Positions 1 to 12,512 are shown, numbered from the stretch's first letter. The stretch is 64,000 nt of DNA from Onthophagus taurus (GCF_036711975.1 NC_091972.1:40772206-40836205); one strand, 5' to 3'. Notes: a model not told the origin generated them from the sequence alone. A program made the numbers and translations.

Positions 1-167
1 TAAAATTCCCGCGTTGATGACGTATGAGTATCACCTTAGCGTCCCCTGCTCCTCACTCAACTGCGAGAAAGAGATGAATGTCATTTAGGTTGTATTGAAA
101 AGAGATTAAGTATTTATAGGTTATGCTTATTATGATTTGTTAATAGAGACCATCGAGATATACTATA

Positions 168-2145
168 GGTTCGTTCCAACCACACTTTTGACTGTCAATT
201 GACAGTCACCAACCTGCGCAGTTGAAAAGTGCTGTTCCATCCGACCCGTGGACGTCCCGCGGACTGGTCGGCGACAAGTTGTCATGAGTTCCAACGACCG
301 TCGGACGCGTTCATGTACGCGTCCGCGACAAGTCAAATGCGTACCTGGTTTCGACGATGTACGGTTTGTCACGTTCTTTAGCGCTTGCCCATAACAGAGC
401 ATAACTCATTTCCAATTGTGCAGCCGGTCTGTTTGTATCCCTTATGGGTATCTTTACCATCAAGCGGGTCTGTCACGACGAGCTGAGTCTATATCTATGT
501 GGAAAACTACTGGAACTATTTCTCTGAAAATTTGCATATAGTGTTTATCCCAGGTGCTCGTTTCAGCTAAAATATTTTCAGTTTTCTCCAACTTCCGGTT
601 ATACCGGAAATGGACCCCAACTTCGTTATTTTAAATGCAATGTATCAATTTTTATTGATTTTTCGAGATCCCCACTAAATTTTAATATAATTTGATGTAA
701 GTCATCATATGTCTAGAGTGCACTATTTATGGATTATTTCAGTTTTTTGGAAAATTATGGCAGATGCAACCCTTCACAATAAAAGTAATTTTTCGAAATT
801 ACACTCGAGTCCGGCCAAATATTTTCAGGGTTTGCACAGAGAATAGTTTACATAACCCTTTAAAGTTTTTTAAAAAATTATACAGATTGGTCAGAAATTC
901 TCCCCGAATTTCCCTATCTCGAAAAGTCGAAAACTTCATTTTTTTAAATGGCAACTCTAATTTGGGGGTTACTTTTCAAGTATTATGTAAGCTATGGGTC
1001 GTCTCTGTGCAAACTTTGGGAATATTTGGCCGGACTCGAGTGTAATTTCGAAAAATTATTTTTATTGTGAAGGTTGTATCTGCCCAAATTTTCGAAATGA
1101 CTGAAATAATTGAAAAATGGTGCACTCTACACATATGATGACTTTATCAAATTGTATTAAAATTTGGCAGGGATCTCGAAAATTCAATAAAAATTGTTAA
1201 AATAACGAAGTTGGGGTCCATTTCCAGTATAACCGCAAGTTGGAGAAATCTGAAAATATTTTAGCTGAAACGAGCACTTCGGGTAAACCCGTATGCAAAT
1301 TTTCACAAAAATAGTGCCAGTAGTTTGCCATATACATATAAGAATTAGCTCGTCGTGACAGACCCTGTCTATTTGAATTTGGATTATTCTCTACTCTTTT
1401 ACATGTTTCTGGTGTTTTGTTTAACAAATTTTTAAGAACTTTTATTTCATATATATGTTTTATGATAAGTTTCATAGACAAATTAATCAAAAAAGTGTAA
1501 AAACATGCATATTTTTATTTCATTTATGTAGTAAGGATTATTACCAGAGCCACGACGTTTCGGGCTGTTGATGTCACCATGTGTATAGAGCAGCGAACGG
1601 GTTATAGCGTAGTAGTAACATGCTTGTATTGAACACATCGATGTGCCGCAACGTAACGATACTGGTTGAATGCTGGCCCATGTAAAATTTGTTGGGGGGT
1701 TCTCTACGGTGCAGCGTTCAATACGTGTTTGGTCGATTGTCCGACTAAAACTCAACCAGTGGCGTGGTATACTATATGTGGCGTGATGTGGTCCATGTGG
1801 CCCGAGTCTCTGCCGTAAGGCGACGAGACGCCAGTGAGTTGCCCGACAACGTCGTGGCTTTGATTATTATGTTCATTTTACATTTCTAATTAATGCTACT
1901 TTAGTTTATTATTGTTAAAAAAATGAGTAAATGGATTTCGTTTGAAATGGTAAATTGTGGTTGCAGCGCTAACTATCGGCAGGGTTGGATATAAAACGTA
2001 CATAGAAATTTCAAACCGTTCCAACAGCGTTGACGAAACGTACGCGTACACGAACGTGTCCACGGACGAACATGCGCAGAAAAAAGTCCTGTACTAGTCG
2101 TGTACGCGTACACGACGAGTCAAATTTGTGCGGTTGGAACGAACC
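168..2145. mobile_element. Inverted-repeat DNA transposon relic, about 2 kb
   Basis: The outer ends are inverted copies: GGTTCGTTCCAACCA at the left and TGGTTGGAACGAACC (with small differences) at the right. Just inside them lie GC-rich blocks rich in CG and ACGCGT-type words at both ends. No transposase frame was recognised, so this is a non-autonomous or decayed element. The flanking triplets are ATA and TTA, which is not a clean duplication. A second foldback is nested inside it. The family is not identified; the end sequence and possible 3-bp target would be compatible with a PIF/Harbinger origin, but this is weak. Confidence 0.5.
466..1365. repeat. Foldback (long palindromic) element nested in the 168-2145 element
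   Basis: Both ends carry GGGTCTGTCACGACG and its reverse complement. The arms stay complementary for roughly 400 bp each, for example GTCCGGCCAAATATT near 811 against its inverse near 1028, with a short unpaired centre near 880-970. Small open frames on both strands here are by-products of the palindrome. It carries no recognisable protein, so it is a MITE or foldback repeat. Confidence 0.7.
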
Positions 2146-2164
2146 TTATATTTACTGGAGTGCG

Positions 2165-2462
2165 TGCTTTGAGCAAGAAAACGAGCAGGCCTCCCCCACC
2201 CCATAACGGCAAAAAGCTTCAACGTAACATACGTAAAATTTATTATTATTATTTTTTTTTTTTTTTCTAACTGTAATAACTTAAATATGTATTATTTGGT
2301 ATTTTTCATCATTATTGAATAACATTATTTGAATTACTTAGTAAATATTGAATAAATTCATGCTGAATTATATCCATTAGTTAGTACTATTTGTATTTCT
2401 TGCCGTTATAGGGTGGGGGAACATGCTGGCGAATCGGACCGTTTTCTCGACCAAGCTATCTA
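2165..2462. repeat. Small inverted-repeat element
   Basis: CTCCCCCACCCCATAACGGC near 2191 is matched in inverse orientation by GCCGTTATAGGGTGGGGG near 2402. The pairing continues outward through AAGAAAACG and CGTTTTCTC. The middle is AT-rich with a T-run near 2254. This looks like a MITE-scale palindrome with no coding content. Confidence 0.55.
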
Positions 2463-2774
2463 ACGGACAATTTAACTTGTTTCAGACTGTGCACTTCCTA
2501 CGTCACGGAAAAGCCGCGACATTATTTCGTTTGAATACTTGCTATTTTCCACTTCAAATTACGCAAAACATAAAATTTATCAAAATATTTCTTTTACTTT
2601 GTGTTCATACAAAGACAAAGACCTGCATATATCGTTTTAGGTAAAAATTTTCTCTAAATTTAACAAGTGTGTATGACCCCATTGGACTTGACTATTTCTA
2701 CTGTCGTTTTCTGACTTTACGTATACACATGCTCCATATGATGCTCCATATGCCTTTAGAGAAGAGTCATAAGT

Positions 2775-3718
2775 AGGGCCCGGAACTTTTGTAACGGTAC
2801 GAAACGATTTACCCCCTCCACTTGTTCTCCTAGAAAATGATCGGTTGTTATTGACGACCGACGATCGGTTTTTTATTGCGCATCAATGTCAACATTGTCA
2901 ACTGTCAGTACGATTTCACTGTTGTCCAAATGTGCAGTATTCGACGCTTTTCATCCGTATAATTACGTCAAATTTGCTATTTATCTTTCTTTAGTTACCT
3001 TTAATTGGAAGTTGGAGTTCTGGTTGAGTTCGTATTATTGTTTTTTTAAGAATTGTTTTTAGTTTCCCTTTGTGGTAAAATTGTTGTTCGGATTTGAGAA
3101 TTGTTCAACAAATTGCCGAAAACAATATACCTTTAACTCTTAAGGAAAAATATGGTTCAATAGCTCAGTATTTTATTTATGCTCCATTTACAAGTTGTGA
3201 TGTTGAAAGATTATTTTCTAGGTACAAACTCATTTTAACCCTTTGTCTACCAGCGGTACTTAAAAGTCTCGCAAAATATGCATACGTTCAGCTAATCAAA
3301 GCTAACGTGATTATTATTGCAACAGTGAGACTTAAAAGTACCGCTGGGTGATAAATGACTTTTTATAAAATTTAATTCTGGTAGGGAAGGGGTTAACGTC
3401 AACTAGAACGTCATTTACAGAAGAAAATTTAGGGATGGTTGTTTCAATATGCGTTAACAGCAATTTTTTTATATCCGTATCCGATTTGTGATTGATATTA
3501 CAAATCGGATCATGGTTTTTTGAATTAAAGTTATAAAATATATTTTTTTTTAATATTTTCAAATCGTACTGACAGTTGACACTGACGTGTAATAAACCGA
3601 TTGTCGGTCGTCAACAACAACCGATGAGGTGAGTTGACTTGACGCCACCGACTTGTTTTCTAGGAGAACAAGTGGTGGGGGTAAATCGTATCGTTCCGTT
3701 ACAAAAGTTCCGTGCCCT
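2775..3718 (+). pseudogene. hAT-type transposon relic with C-terminal transposase fragment
   Basis: The ends are AGGGCCCGGAACTTTTG and its imperfect inverse, CAAAAGTTCCGTGCCCT. They are flanked by the direct repeat AGTCATAAGT at 2765-2774 and 3719-3728. The arms remain complementary for about 150 bp. Inside, on the plus strand, a frame at about 3130-3230 reads like the hAT dimerisation region (a cysteine-aspartate-valine-ERLFSRYK-type motif). After an interruption at 3235-3396 a tail resembling the hAT C-terminus resumes (SFTEENL-type motif near 3410). Most of the transposase is missing. The duplication is slightly longer than the usual 8 bp for hAT, so the family call rests on the protein motifs. 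Confidence 0.6.
3239..3392. repeat. piggyBac-type MITE inserted in the hAT relic
   Basis: This 154-bp palindromic insert is flanked on both sides by TTAA (3235-3238 and 3393-3396). It begins CCCTTTGTCTACCAG and ends with the related inverse CTGGTAGGGAAGGGG. TTAA target duplication with CCC/GGG ends is the hallmark of piggyBac-family elements. The inner arms CCAGCGGTACTTAAAAGT are also repeated inversely. It interrupts the hAT reading frame, so it is the younger insertion. Confidence 0.7.
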
Positions 3719-3728
3719 AGTCATAAGT

Positions 3729-4392
3729 ACGGATTACTTACAGTTCGATTCAAGTTGGTTCAATAAGTATATCTCCCGATATTTTAATCTTTTCTATATT
3801 TCGATATACATGTGTTTCGAAATTGATGAGAAAGATTTCAAGGGATGATTTTACATCAAAAATTAAGGAGTGTCTTTCATATAATTTTTTTATTTATAAC
3901 CCCCTCTCCTCCAAATTACAGCCCTCTAAAGTTAGGGGAAAAATTGTTTTTATTTAATAAATCCACTATGGAGGAATTTAGAAGAATGAAATTTGGCAGA
4001 GTTGCTAATGAAATGACACCTTTTGACGATTTTTGTAACTGTAATTGTATTATTTTATTTTTTTATGGTCAAACTAAAGATTTTAAGAAAAAATGTTAGG
4101 CGACAAAAATGTAGTGTATTGAATTCCTTTCTTTAATCAAGTTTTTAAATAGAAAAGTGTACTAGACGCATTAAAAAGTTCTGATGCAAAGTATTATAGG
4201 GGTTGATTTTTTCGCCCCCTTGTAACAACATTTTAGGATTATTTTCATCATATCTAATGTGATCTCTATAACAACGTTTGATTGGTTTGACCAAACATTT
4301 GTCAGTTAAACCAAATGAATCAAACTTCATTAGAAAAGTTGTCTACATTATTTTGAAAATATTTCGTTTAAAAAGGTAGTAGAAAAGAGATA
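3729..4392. other. Intergenic stretch and likely promoter side of the channel gene
   Basis: AT-rich sequence. Short open frames at 3845-4099 and 4145-4330 (minus) show no recognisable protein. The first usable ATG of the channel gene is at 4393. A 5' UTR and promoter probably lie here, but no TATA or initiator could be assigned with confidence. Confidence 0.4.
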
Positions 4393-7300
4393 ATGGGATT
4401 TCAATTAAAAAAACAGTACTCAAAAACAGAACTACCAATAAAAGATGAACATGAACCATTTTGGCGCCGAATGTTCAGTTTGCCAACGGAACCAGTTTGG
4501 TATTTCAGTAACCTAATTTTAAACTATGTTATTGTTTTCTATACATTATCATATTCCGTGAACACGGATTGCATCGAAAGATTAAATGAACGTTTAGACT
4601 GTAAGTTTTTTTAATTAATCATGTTAATACATATTTCATTCTAATTTTGTTTATTTTAGTTGTTATGTTTGCGCTTGATTTACTTTATCTTATAGACGTA
4701 TTCGTTAACTTGGCAATAATTTATATACCATCATTAAATGTACAAGAATGGAATCCAACGTATAGACCCTCATATATTTTATTTTTCGAGATAATCTCGT
4801 TATGTCCATTCAGATTACTGCGACCGTTGGTTTCCGAAAAATATTACAATATATTTTGTTTGCTCACCCTATTGAGGTTATTAAGAGTGGCCCGAATAAT
4901 ATATTTTCATGTTCGTTTTGGACGCATGTTGCTCTTCTACAATTTAAGGATGTTAGAATACCCACTTGAACTAACTTTTTGCACTTTAGTCGCATACAGT
5001 TTAATGTGTAACTCATCCTGTTGGGGACAATCGAAAGAAGAATGCGATAAAAACTGCCCCTTTTTAACAACGATACTACGATTATTGGCCAAGTTGGTTG
5101 GCTACGGAATGACTTTGGAATCGGACTATATGACTGGTCATATCAGTATATATTGGTATTATTATGGTGGAATTATACAGTATATATCGTTTTTATTTAT
5201 CGTTTCGGTTACGGTTGCTAATATGACGATTGCCCTGAAAAACTCGTCGTATTTTAGTTACGTTTATATGAACATGTTTCGTTCTTTATACAAATCTAGA
5301 AGAAATCACGCAGTTAGTCAGAGATTATTGGATCGAACTTATAATTTTTTTAAAACCGGATGGGTTAATTATGGCGGTTTAGATACTGGAGATGAATTTT
5401 ACGATCTATTAACACCTGCGTTATCAAGCGAAATGATGGTAATTTTCAATTTTTAATTTTAAACTAATAAGCGATGTTTATATTATTATTTTAAACGTGT
5501 ACAATAGATTGTGTCTTCACAATAGATTAACATTACATTTTTATAATCATCGTCATGCGTCTCTCGCTCTTAAAAAACCTTAATTTCACCCTAACAACTC
5601 TTGTTCAATTATTTTGTGGTGGTTTAAAAATCACACTGTTTGGCGAGCTGGGTCTCTCAGACCCAAAATTTGATGCTTATTCCTCCCACAATAACACAAT
5701 AAAATATATAATTTGTTGTATTCTACTATTAGTCCGTCTTATTTTGTACTGCTGAAATAATAAATTGCATTGTACCGAGCAATTTACTAGCCTTCGGCTC
5801 GTGTGAAAATCCGACATACGCGTTAATGAAAAATCATAGTTTCCTCACTTATACTGTAATATACTAATATACATCTACTGTAGAAAACACTTTTATCCCA
5901 TATTTATTTGGTTTATTTGGACTTCTATTTGCATCTTCCGCAAAATGCTAACTGTTCCTTACGGCAGCAAGTTTGTCTAGTTTCCGTCGCACATGAGAGG
6001 AATGTGGGATTTGGTTTGATTTGTTTTAGGTCGGTTGGATTTAGGCATTTTAATTAACTAATAATTTATTCGTTTCCTTCAAAATAAAGTAACATTAAAC
6101 ATTTCTTCTTAAAAAACCCCTAACTTCACACCTGTTCAATGACTTTTCATATAACAGTTTTTAATAGACATTACAGTATCTCTAAGTAGTCACTTTTTAA
6201 TTGCTTATATGTATTTATTCTTTTTGCAGTTAGACGTTTGTTGGCCAGCATTCAAACACTCAAATCTCTTCCGTATCGCAAATATATCGTACTTAAGAGA
6301 TCTTTCGCTGGTAATGACCCAAACGTTTGTGATGCCCGGCGATTACATCTACAGAAAAGGCGATTGGAAAGATAAACTAATGTATTTAACCGATGGCACG
6401 ATCGATATTTTATCGGAAGAAGACGGCGAATCCGCAATTATATCGTTGGAGAGCGGGACATGTATCGGAGAGGCCGGAATCGTTTGTAGTTATCCTTCGG
6501 TAAACGCGGTTAGGGCGAAAACCTTTTGCGAATTTCACGTTTTAGATAAACGAAACTTTATGTCGAGTTATAAACGATATCCACACAGTTGGAAACAAAT
6601 CTACGAAAAAATTGAACATCGCATCGAACAATCGAAGAAACTGCACAATGTGTACGAGTTGTTGTGGAAAAGATCGTTTACGGAGGCACGCGATGTAGAC
6701 ACTTCGACCATTTATTGGTTAAAAAATACCTTACACAAGTTAATGTCGAACAGCACCGATATGGCTTATAGGCACGATTTTCAAAACATTTTCTTGGTCG
6801 ATGAAATCGATAAAAGGATTTTCGAACGGTTAATTTTTACCGCTTCGTACTTGGACATGTTGGTAATTAAAGAACGAGTGGCTACGGATAGCGATCCGAT
6901 TTTCGTTAGAACCAAATTTCCTTTCATATTACAACCGCATTCGGTGATTACGGTCGTTTGGGAAGCGGTTATCACTCTGCTAACAGTTGTGGTGGCTTTT
7001 TTGGTTCCTTATGCGAGTTTTTTAACGGAGGAATACGTTCCCGGCTATACACCGTTGGTATTATTTATCACGTTTATTTATATGGTGGATTTATTTCTTC
7101 AATGTTCGACGGCGATCAAAACGTCGAAAATACGACACGTAACATTCCGAAGTATATCAGTGGCGCGCTTGCAAAGTGAGGTATTTTGGGCCGACATACT
7201 ATCTTGCTTACCATTAGAATTGTACACTCCCACAATTTTACAAAAAATCACTCCGAGAGCGCAAGCAATGATGCATATGAATCGCATCATAAAATTGTGG

Positions 7301-10300
7301 AGGGTACGTAATTTATTTACGAAGTGGTCCCAGCAGTTTAATGTTAATTGTCTTTATATAACGTGTACGAAATTGTTTTTTTCCCACATTTATTTATGTT
7401 ACATTTTATTTGCGATTTTGGTGTATTGCGAAGGTTCGACGAATCGATTTCAGCAGTACATTTTCGATGCGATTCAATTAATGACGTCAGTTAGTTTATT
7501 GGATGCCGATGATGAGCACCTTTTTGTGTTTTACATGTTCGCTATTTTTATCGCGAACTCGTGTAAATGGATTCTGATAGCACGAGTTAGCGCTTTGTTC
7601 ACATTAAGCAAACTTTCGTTATTACGGGTGCAAACGGAGGCGTCTCAATTGGTCACCTTCATAAGGGAGAATAATTTATCGGATGTCTACGTGAAGAGAT
7701 TAAAAAATAATTACGAATGTAATTGGGAACTAGATTTCGGACGTACTAGTAACGTTCAACCGAAATTTATGTCCGACTTGTCGACGGTTAATTACGGCGA
7801 AGTTGTCGATAACGTTTTTGGGGCGATCGTTAAACAAATGGTGTTTTTTCGCAATCTTCCCAATCGATCGTTTTTCGATTTAATGAAACTAATGAAGTTT
7901 ATAACTCGACCGAGTAACGAAACAATCATTTACAACGGAGATACTTTAACAAGGATCCAGTTATTTTATAAAGGGAGCGTGGACGTTTTAGACCTGGACG
8001 GTAAAGTAGTGACAACTTTAAATCATCCGCAACCGATTAATTTAGTTGAGGTTTTCTTTGAATTACCGGCAATGAGAACTTTCGTTACACGAACGACCTG
8101 CATTTTTGTGCAAATCGAATGCGTCAATTTTCATCACTTCTTATTGGGATACCCGGAAGTTTTGGATTGGATCGGTAGTGTTAAAAAGGATTTGGAAAAC
8201 GAGTATCAATTGGCGATAAAAGATTTGAAACGGGATAATATTAAAGGATTAACTCCCCTCGAAACGTATCGGTACTCATCGAAGCGGTCGTTTTATTTAT
8301 TCGGTTATAATATGAAGCCGGATTCTTTCGAAGAATACGATTATTTCGTTCCCTATGATATGTATTATCCGTTTGATTGGATTAGATATCTTTTATCGAG
8401 AGTTACAATTTTACCGAACGGATATTTTATTTATATTTGGGAAGGAATAAGATCTTTTTTGGCCATTTTTAGCGCCTTAGTTCATTTTGTCAATATTTTA
8501 AACGTGCCGGATTATAAACCAATGTTTTATTTATTATACGCTTACGGTTTAATCGATATTTACGTGAGATTGCACGTTTGCTATTACGACGAGCGCGGTG
8601 TTTTAATTAAGCATCCATTAAAAACCGCCAAACATTATTTAACACACGGATTTTTGTTGGATTTGCTCGCTTTGTTTCCGATTCAAACCGATATGAACGA
8701 AGACGATTATCTGACGTATTTTATCGGAAATATTGTGAGATTGCTTCCATTAGGACGATATTGGCAGTATATGCAAGTTTTAAAATTTTCAGTCATCAAA
8801 TCGGAAAATAAATTGTTACTATTAATGTACGCGCCGTTAATAATCGTTTTCGTCAATTACATCGGAAGTTTCTTAATTAACGTTCAATGCGATTTTAGCG
8901 CAAACGTTAAAGCGCATCCGCAATTAGAAGGATTTTCTTGCGTGGATCGCAGCTTTTTGATCGCCTCCAATTTTGCCAAACCGATTTCGAAGTTTAAAGC
9001 GCACCTTTACGGGATGTATTTGGCGGCGTCGTTTTTGATGTGTTACGGCTTTAGGGGTTACTTGATTGCATCGGCAAACGTTCGAATTTCAGTATCGATT
9101 TTGAGTTTTCTCGGTCAAGCGATTATTACTTTTATCGTTGCTAAAACTTTCTGCATATATTCCGTACACAAAACTTTCTTAACATCGCAACAAGCCGGAA
9201 TGAATAGTTTGAATCACTTTATGAAATCGATGAACGTATCGAAACGATTAATGAAAATCGTCGTTGATAGTTTCGAGGTGAGTTGGAAAATAACGAAGGG
9301 AAGAACGATTCATAACGTGTTAGGACCATTTTCGACTCCGTTAAGGAGAGATTTCTTTTTCGAAATTTACGGAGAACGTTTAGTGCATTGTTCGGCTTTC
9401 GCAAATAAATCCGATATATTCTATCGAAATCTTTTGGATAATTTAACTTACAAAATAGTTCCGAAAGGCGGTTATTTATCCACGATAAACGATGTCGAAG
9501 ATACCACCTATATAATTTACAGTGGAGTCGCGGATATTTTATCGCCGGACGGAACTCGATTAACAAAGATTATGGAAGGAGCGATGTTTGGAAATTTGGA
9601 ACGGCAAAAATTCGTTCGGATTCAAATCAGTATAATCGCGATGAGTCACATCGAAGTATTCACCATAAAATCTTTAAATTTTTATAAATTATTGAAAGTA
9701 TTTCCCGAAATTCTCACCGAATATCAAACTTTAAGATCGATTTACTTCACCTATATCCCCTCAAGACAACAGGAAATTCAAATAGCTGAGTATTTAACCC
9801 ACGAGGATATCTCAAAAAGAAGCGAAGGAATCGATTTATGCGAAGCCTACAACCCGAGGGGGGTGAAATTTAAGATTTGGACCTTTCTCGTTATTTCATA
9901 CACATGTTACATAGCAATTTTAATCGATTTGTATCACATGGCAAGCAACGATTGGTCTATTCAAATTATTATTCTGCTTTATGCAAGTGATATCTTATAC
10001 ATTATTTATTTCTTAACCTTAGATCGCTTAGCTTTTGAAGACACGAAAGGCTACTTAATAACCGATTTAATGCAAATTAAGAAAAGAATTAAAGGATACA
10101 AATTAAAAACGTGGTTGTGTATTTTGAGCATTTTACCCTTTGATGTTATCATTATGTCCGTAAAGATGCGGTCTTCATTACTAGACGATATTTACTTTTT
10201 TTCTAGAATAAATCGAGCGTTTCGATTGATTCACATTGCCGATTATTTTGCTTCGAACGTCGATAAAGTTAACGTAAAATTTGTGGTTTTTAAAATATCG

Positions 10301-11215
10301 GCGATAATTTGCTGGACGACGCTCTTCATCGTTGCTTACGCCACAATTTTGACGGTGATCGCATGTAGATACAGCGTAAATTTAAATCCTCCTATTCCAA
10401 GATGTAACGAAATGAAAGACTTTGATTCGATGGAAAAACTTGTGCAGTTTTCTTCGAGAATTTTCTTAGCTACTCACATTTTAACGGTTTCGGCAACAAA
10501 CCAATTTTATCCCCATGCAGCACCTCTCATAATATTCTTCATGTGTTCGTTCATAATTGGTGCCCTTTTGAACGCCATGGTTTACGGTCAAATATTCTCT
10601 CTTTATGACGATCTTTCGATACCGAAAAAGGTTTTTCAACGGCGTTTGGATCGTTTATTTTTCTTTATGGATCGAGAAGACGTTTCAATTTCTCTCATAA
10701 CTCGCGTAAATAAATACGTTCAATTGATTTGGATGACCACGTCGGGCGAAGTATATCCTAAGTTGTTGAAAGAAGCCCCGATTTACTTGCGCGAAGCGGT
10801 AATGAACAGCGCCTTTGGTCATTTAATTTATAACCATCCGGTGTTTAGTAATTGCCATTCGGATTGTTTGAGACAAATCGTTCAAAGAGCCGAAGTACTC
10901 TATTTCTTTTCCGACGATTACGTTCAGTTTAAAGGATCCATCGACGAATCAATGTATTTCATTTTTGGTGGAAAAATTGCCGTTATAGGTCAAGATAATT
11001 TGGCTAGGGACATATTAGACGTTTTAAAATCGGGCGATAGCATCGGTATTAAACAGGGATTGTTTAGAAGAACGGCGCACGAGCATTCGTATCGTTGTTT
11101 AAAGTATAGTATTGTTATTCGATTGCAATTGGATCGATGGGAATATTTGTTAGATTTCTTTCCTGCCAGTAAACAAGGAATTTATGATGCTATTAAAACT
11201 TATGATGTAAATTAA
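4393..11215 (+). CDS. Four-module cyclic-nucleotide-gated (CNG/HCN-like) ion channel, single polypeptide
   Basis: Three exons (4393-4600, 4660-5438, 6230-11215) join with consistent GT/AG sites and phases into about 1,990 aa. The chain repeats a six-helix channel plus C-linker plus cyclic-nucleotide-binding domain (CNBD) four times. Module 1 is about residues 35-450, with S4 at 137-156, filter GYG at 217-219, and CNBD with GE near 409-410 and a phosphate-site arginine near 424. Module 2 is about 555-985 (S4 near 679). Module 3 is about 1037-1500 (S4 near 1162). Module 4 is about 1543-1980 (S4 near 1655, RRTA in its CNBD near 1943). The layout matches the tetra-repeat CNGK channels known from sea-urchin and fish sperm, which are also about 2,000 aa. 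Only module 1 keeps a GYG filter; modules 2-4 have degenerate pore loops such as MTSVS and LTVSA. The last exon encodes 1,661 residues without an intron. An AATAAA lies just after the stop. The fold call is firm; orthology to CNGK and ion selectivity are inference. Confidence 0.85.
5439..6229 (+). other. Second intron of the channel gene
   Basis: The donor follows ATGATG at 5438 and the acceptor TTTTTGCAG ends at 6229. Both flanking exons are in phase 0 and the CNBD of module 1 begins directly after it. The small open frame at 5555-5755 inside has no recognisable product. No mobile element was seen. Confidence 0.7.
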
Positions 11216-11310
11216 TTGTTTAAATAAACATGTTTTATTTAATTTCATTACAAGAAGAATTGTTTAAATTTGCTACTTTTAACTTTTGTTACAATCTTAA
11301 AGAAGACTTA

Positions 11311-11824
11311 GGGCCGGTTGTACAATATACCGATAAATCTACCTGATATCTATCCGCCCGATAAACTTATCAGGAGGATAAAGATATTCGCTGTTGTACA
11401 AACTGCTTTTGTCGGTAGGATTGCTATCGGCGAAATAAGAGTCGGTTGGTAATAGTTTTTCCCCATATCTAGTGATTTATGTCGTAGAATGGTAACGCCA
11501 ACGTCTTTCTTTGAAGTTTGAATTATGATTTTGACAATATAAATTGTTTAAAAAAATTTTCACTGACACATCGTACATATAAGGTTAACGTTTAATGTTA
11601 GAGGTTAACCTATGCAGTAATCATACAAAGTTTGTATATAAAAACCTTGGTAACCATAAATATCTGCCGGATAAGTGTCTTATCGGCACCACTGAGTACC
11701 CGATAAGTTATCCTGCCGATAATCTCACCGACAAAAATATCCGTACATTGTAATACAGCACAAACTAACTTATCCGCCAGATAACGCTGTCGGGAAGTTT
11801 ATCGCTATATTGTACAACCGGCCC
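11311..11824. repeat. Palindromic MITE with TTA target duplication (Harbinger-type)
   Basis: The terminal inverted repeat GGGCCGGTTGTACAATATA and its inverse bound a 514-bp element. TTA is duplicated at 11308-11310 and 11825-11827, which is the PIF/Harbinger signature. The interior repeats TTATC/GATAA words with inverted symmetry and has no coding potential. It lies about 100 bp past the stop of the channel gene, so it could affect that gene's 3' end. Confidence 0.75.
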
Positions 11825-11882
11825 TTAATTGGGTAAGCACCTGTAAACCAACTCGTTCATTTTACCAGCGGGCTGAGTCTTA

Positions 11883-12509
11883 GGGTACGTTTATGTTGGA
11901 GCTGCGATAAATGATAAGAGCGACGATACTAGCGAAGCAAAGCAAATGATGTCATTATTTTATATGTAAGTGTTTATATTGGGGTGACGCATTGTGACAA
12001 ACGTCGCTATACAGAAGGTCCGGTATCTTCCGCATCAGAGCATTATACGGTTGTAGGATACATTATTCTGAAGCGATCTTTCTAATAAATTTTTTTTCGA
12101 AATGTTTATAATAACCGCACGGGAACTGTTTTTCGACGTCCAATGGCAAATCGTAAATCAGATTCAGGTAATCGGCCCAACCGTCGGTCGGACCGCCGCG
12201 CCGATCGAAACACGTTTCTCACGTGTACTTACAAATAGATTCGACACGGGAAGAGAAATAAACTTTTTGGGTGAATCAAAGTCGTCCGCTATTGGACAAT
12301 AACGGATGACTTTAAATAGTTCCCGTGCGGTTATTATAAACATTTCGAAAAAAATTTATTAGAAAGATCGCTTCAGAATAATGTAACCTACAGCCGTATA
12401 ATGCTCTGATGCGGAAGATACCGGACACCTGTATACATAGGTACTAATTCATAGAAATGAGTTATGCGCTGCTGTCATCATTTATCGCAGCTCCAACATA
12501 AACGTACCC
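11883..12509. repeat. Second palindromic MITE with TTA target duplication
   Basis: The ends GGGTACGTTTATGTTGGAGC and its inverse enclose 627 bp, with TTA at 11880-11882 and 12510-12512. The two arms are nearly perfect inverse copies of about 200-250 bp, so the element could form a long hairpin. The open frame at 12102-12302 falls across the arm and loop and is not regarded as a gene. It differs in end sequence from the neighbouring MITE but uses the same target triplet. Confidence 0.75.
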
Positions 12510-12512
12510 TTA

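Noticed and set aside
764-1045. 93-codon plus-strand frame
   Set aside because: Lies across a foldback element and is explained by its palindromic arms; no protein motif.
9219-9566. 115-codon minus-strand frame
   Set aside because: Antisense shadow within the large channel exon.
12102-12302. 66-codon frame
   Set aside because: Falls in the arm and loop of the 11883-12509 MITE, with no motif.
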